Positions 62,759 to 64,000 of a stretch of 64,000 bases of DNA are shown here, piece by piece. The stretch is from Pseudomonas fluorescens. Its GTDB lineage: Bacteria; Pseudomonadota; Gammaproteobacteria; Pseudomonadales; Pseudomonadaceae. The position numbers and the translations under genes were made by a program. Position 1 is the first letter of the stretch. The number at the start of each line of letters is the position of its first letter. The DNA lies in NCBI RefSeq assembly GCF_902498065.1, contig NZ_CABVIR010000009.1:62001-126000 (forward strand), given 5' to 3'. The notes beneath the pieces were generated by a model. The model did no database searches. It was given only the letters and a program-made list of their open reading frames with translations, and was not told the origin of the DNA.

Positions 62759-64000
62759 ATGTCTTCAACCACTAAAAAAACCATTGATCTCAAAAGAAGC
62801 CTGGTTGACGCGATTCTTGCAGGTCTAGTCGCCCTCATCGTGTTCGGCCCGATTGTTGGCGTAGTCCTTGACGGCTACGGCTTCAACCTGGAAACGACCC
62901 GAGTGGCGTGGATTGTCGCCATCGTCATGGCCGGCCGTTTTGCCCTGAGCCTGTTCCTGCAAACGCCCAAAGGCCTGAGAATTCTCGAAGGCTTTGAAAG
63001 CACCGGCTCCGGGGTTCATGTACTGCCACCTGATTACAAATCCCGTTTGCGCTGGATCCTCCCACTGGTGGTTGTCATCGCCGTGGTGTTCCCGTTCTTC
63101 TCCAACTCCTACCTGTTGGGCGTGGTCATCCTCGGGTTGATCTACGTGCTTTTGGGCCTGGGCCTGAACATCGTGGTCGGCCTGGCCGGCCTGCTCGACC
63201 TCGGTTACGTGGCGTTCTATGCCATCGGCGCCTATGGGTTGGCGCTCGGTTATCAATACCTCGGACTGGGTTTCTGGACGGTGCTGCCACTGGCGGCGAT
63301 CACGGCGGGGCTGGCCGGTTGCATCCTTGGTTTTCCGGTGTTGCGCCTGCACGGTGACTACCTGGCGATCGTGACCCTCGGCTTCGGTGAAATCATCCGC
63401 TTGGTCCTCAACAACTGGCTGAGCCTGACCGGTGGTCCGAATGGCATGGCGGCGCCGCTGCCAACCTTCTTCGGCCTCGAATTCGGCAAACGGGCGAAGG
63501 ACGGCGGTGTACCGTTTCATGAGTTTTTCGGCATCGCCTACAACCCGGACGTGAAGTACTACTTCATCTATGCGGTGTTGTTCCTGGTGGTACTGGCCGT
63601 GCTCTACATCAAGCATCGTCTGGTCAAAATGCCGGTCGGTCGCGCCTGGGAAGCCTTGCGCGAAGACGAAATCGCCTGCCGCTCCATGGGCCTGAACCAC
63701 GTGCTGGTCAAGCTTTCGGCGTTCACCATCGGTGCGTCAACGGCAGGTCTGGCGGGTGTGTTCTTCGCCACCTACCAGGGTTTCGTCAACCCGACTTCGT
63801 TCACCTTCTTTGAATCGGCCCTGATCCTCGCCATCGTGGTACTCGGTGGCATGGGCTCGACCATTGGCGTGGTCATCGCAGCCTTCGTGCTGACCGTGGC
63901 CCCGGAACTGTTGCGTGGCTTCGCGGAATACCGCGTGCTGCTGTTCGGCATCCTGATGGTGTTGATGATGATCTGGCGACCGCGCGGCCTGATTCGGATC
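62759..64000 (+). CDS. braE: Branched-chain amino acid ABC transporter permease LivM/BraE (3' end outside window)
   Basis: The frame from ATG 62759 (MSSTTKKTIDLKRSLVDA) runs open for 414 codons to the window end without a stop. It begins with a DUF3382-like N-terminal extension with two helices, then the LivM core: VVILGLIYVLLGLGLNIVVGLAGLLDLGYVAFYAIGAYG, LRLHGDYLAIVTLGFGEIIR, EDEIACRSMGLNHVLVKLSAF and VVLGGMGSTIGVVIAAF. About 98% of the usual length is visible, ending in the WRPRGL motif near the normal C-terminus. Confidence 0.94.
   Translation, partial: MSSTTKKTIDLKRSLVDAILAGLVALIVFGPIVGVVLDGYGFNLETTRVAWIVAIVMAGRFALSLFLQTPKGLRILEGFESTGSGVHVLPPDYKSRLRWILPLVVVIAVVFPFFSNSYLLGVVILGLIYVLLGLGLNIVVGLAGLLDLGYVAFYAIGAYGLALGYQYLGLGFWTVLPLAAITAGLAGCILGFPVLRLHGDYLAIVTLGFGEIIRLVLNNWLSLTGGPNGMAAPLPTFFGLEFGKRAKDGGVPFHEFFGIAYNPDVKYYFIYAVLFLVVLAVLYIKHRLVKMPVGRAWEALREDEIACRSMGLNHVLVKLSAFTIGASTAGLAGVFFATYQGFVNPTSFTFFESALILAIVVLGGMGSTIGVVIAAFVLTVAPELLRGFAEYRVLLFGILMVLMMIWRPRGLIRI

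Overview
The window is a chromosomal segment of a fluorescent Pseudomonas, most likely of the P. fluorescens complex. The evidence is the gene order (serB, motAB, rsgA-orn, queG/nnr-tsaE-amiB-mutL-miaA-hfq-hflX-hflKC, hisZ-purA, rnr-rlmB, rpsF-rpsR-rplI-dnaB, azurin, nadE-pncB, braCDE), the high-GC codon use, ten REPIN-type paired palindromes of the GTGGGAGCgagcctgCTCGCG class between genes, and a tandem-repeat lectin closely resembling the one known from P. fluorescens Pf0-1. There is no prophage, IS element, CRISPR array or rRNA.

Layout. 1-9.3 kb: tail of a PqiC-like protein, AhpA/YtjB membrane protein, serB, a PilZ-like protein, an OAA-family lectin, and the leftward HDOD protein-rhdA-psd group. 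9.4-13.9 kb: motAB, rsgA, orn and a TRIC-family channel. 13.9-25.1 kb: queG facing the long co-directional run nnr-tsaE-amiB-mutL-miaA-hfq-hflX-hflK-hflC, with overlaps at nnr/tsaE, amiB/mutL/miaA and hflK/hflC. 25.4-33.4 kb: hisZ, purA, a chemoreceptor, a leftward iron-type ABC binding protein plus permease behind a Fur-like box, and two tandem tRNA-Leu(CAG) genes, each with its own promoter and terminator. 33.6-43.4 kb: rnr-rlmB, the rpsF-rpsR-DUF2232-rplI ribosomal operon, dnaB, and the radical-SAM gene ygiQ.

43.6-52 kb is the accessory part. A two-gene cassette encodes a 306-aa protein with Gly/Ala-rich hydrophobic segments and, overlapping by 4 bp, a 149-aa four-helix membrane protein; this looks like a membrane-active toxin with its immunity protein. 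It is followed by a three-gene set (transglutaminase-DUF2126, circularly permuted ATP-grasp-alpha-E, transglutaminase) that probably makes or modifies an unknown peptide. A sigma-54 -24/-12 element and an NtrC-like dyad lie upstream of that set.

52-64 kb: a small basic protein, a LOG-family phosphoribohydrolase with a possible 29-codon ORF upstream, azurin behind an ANR-like box, nadE-pncB (NAD salvage), a LysR regulator divergent from the pipecolate/lysine catabolic genes amaB-amaA, and braC-braD-braE (cut by the window end) with a consensus sigma-54 promoter. The last groups fit amino-acid scavenging and catabolism. Gene identities rest on recognising sequence motifs and gene order by eye; no database search was run.
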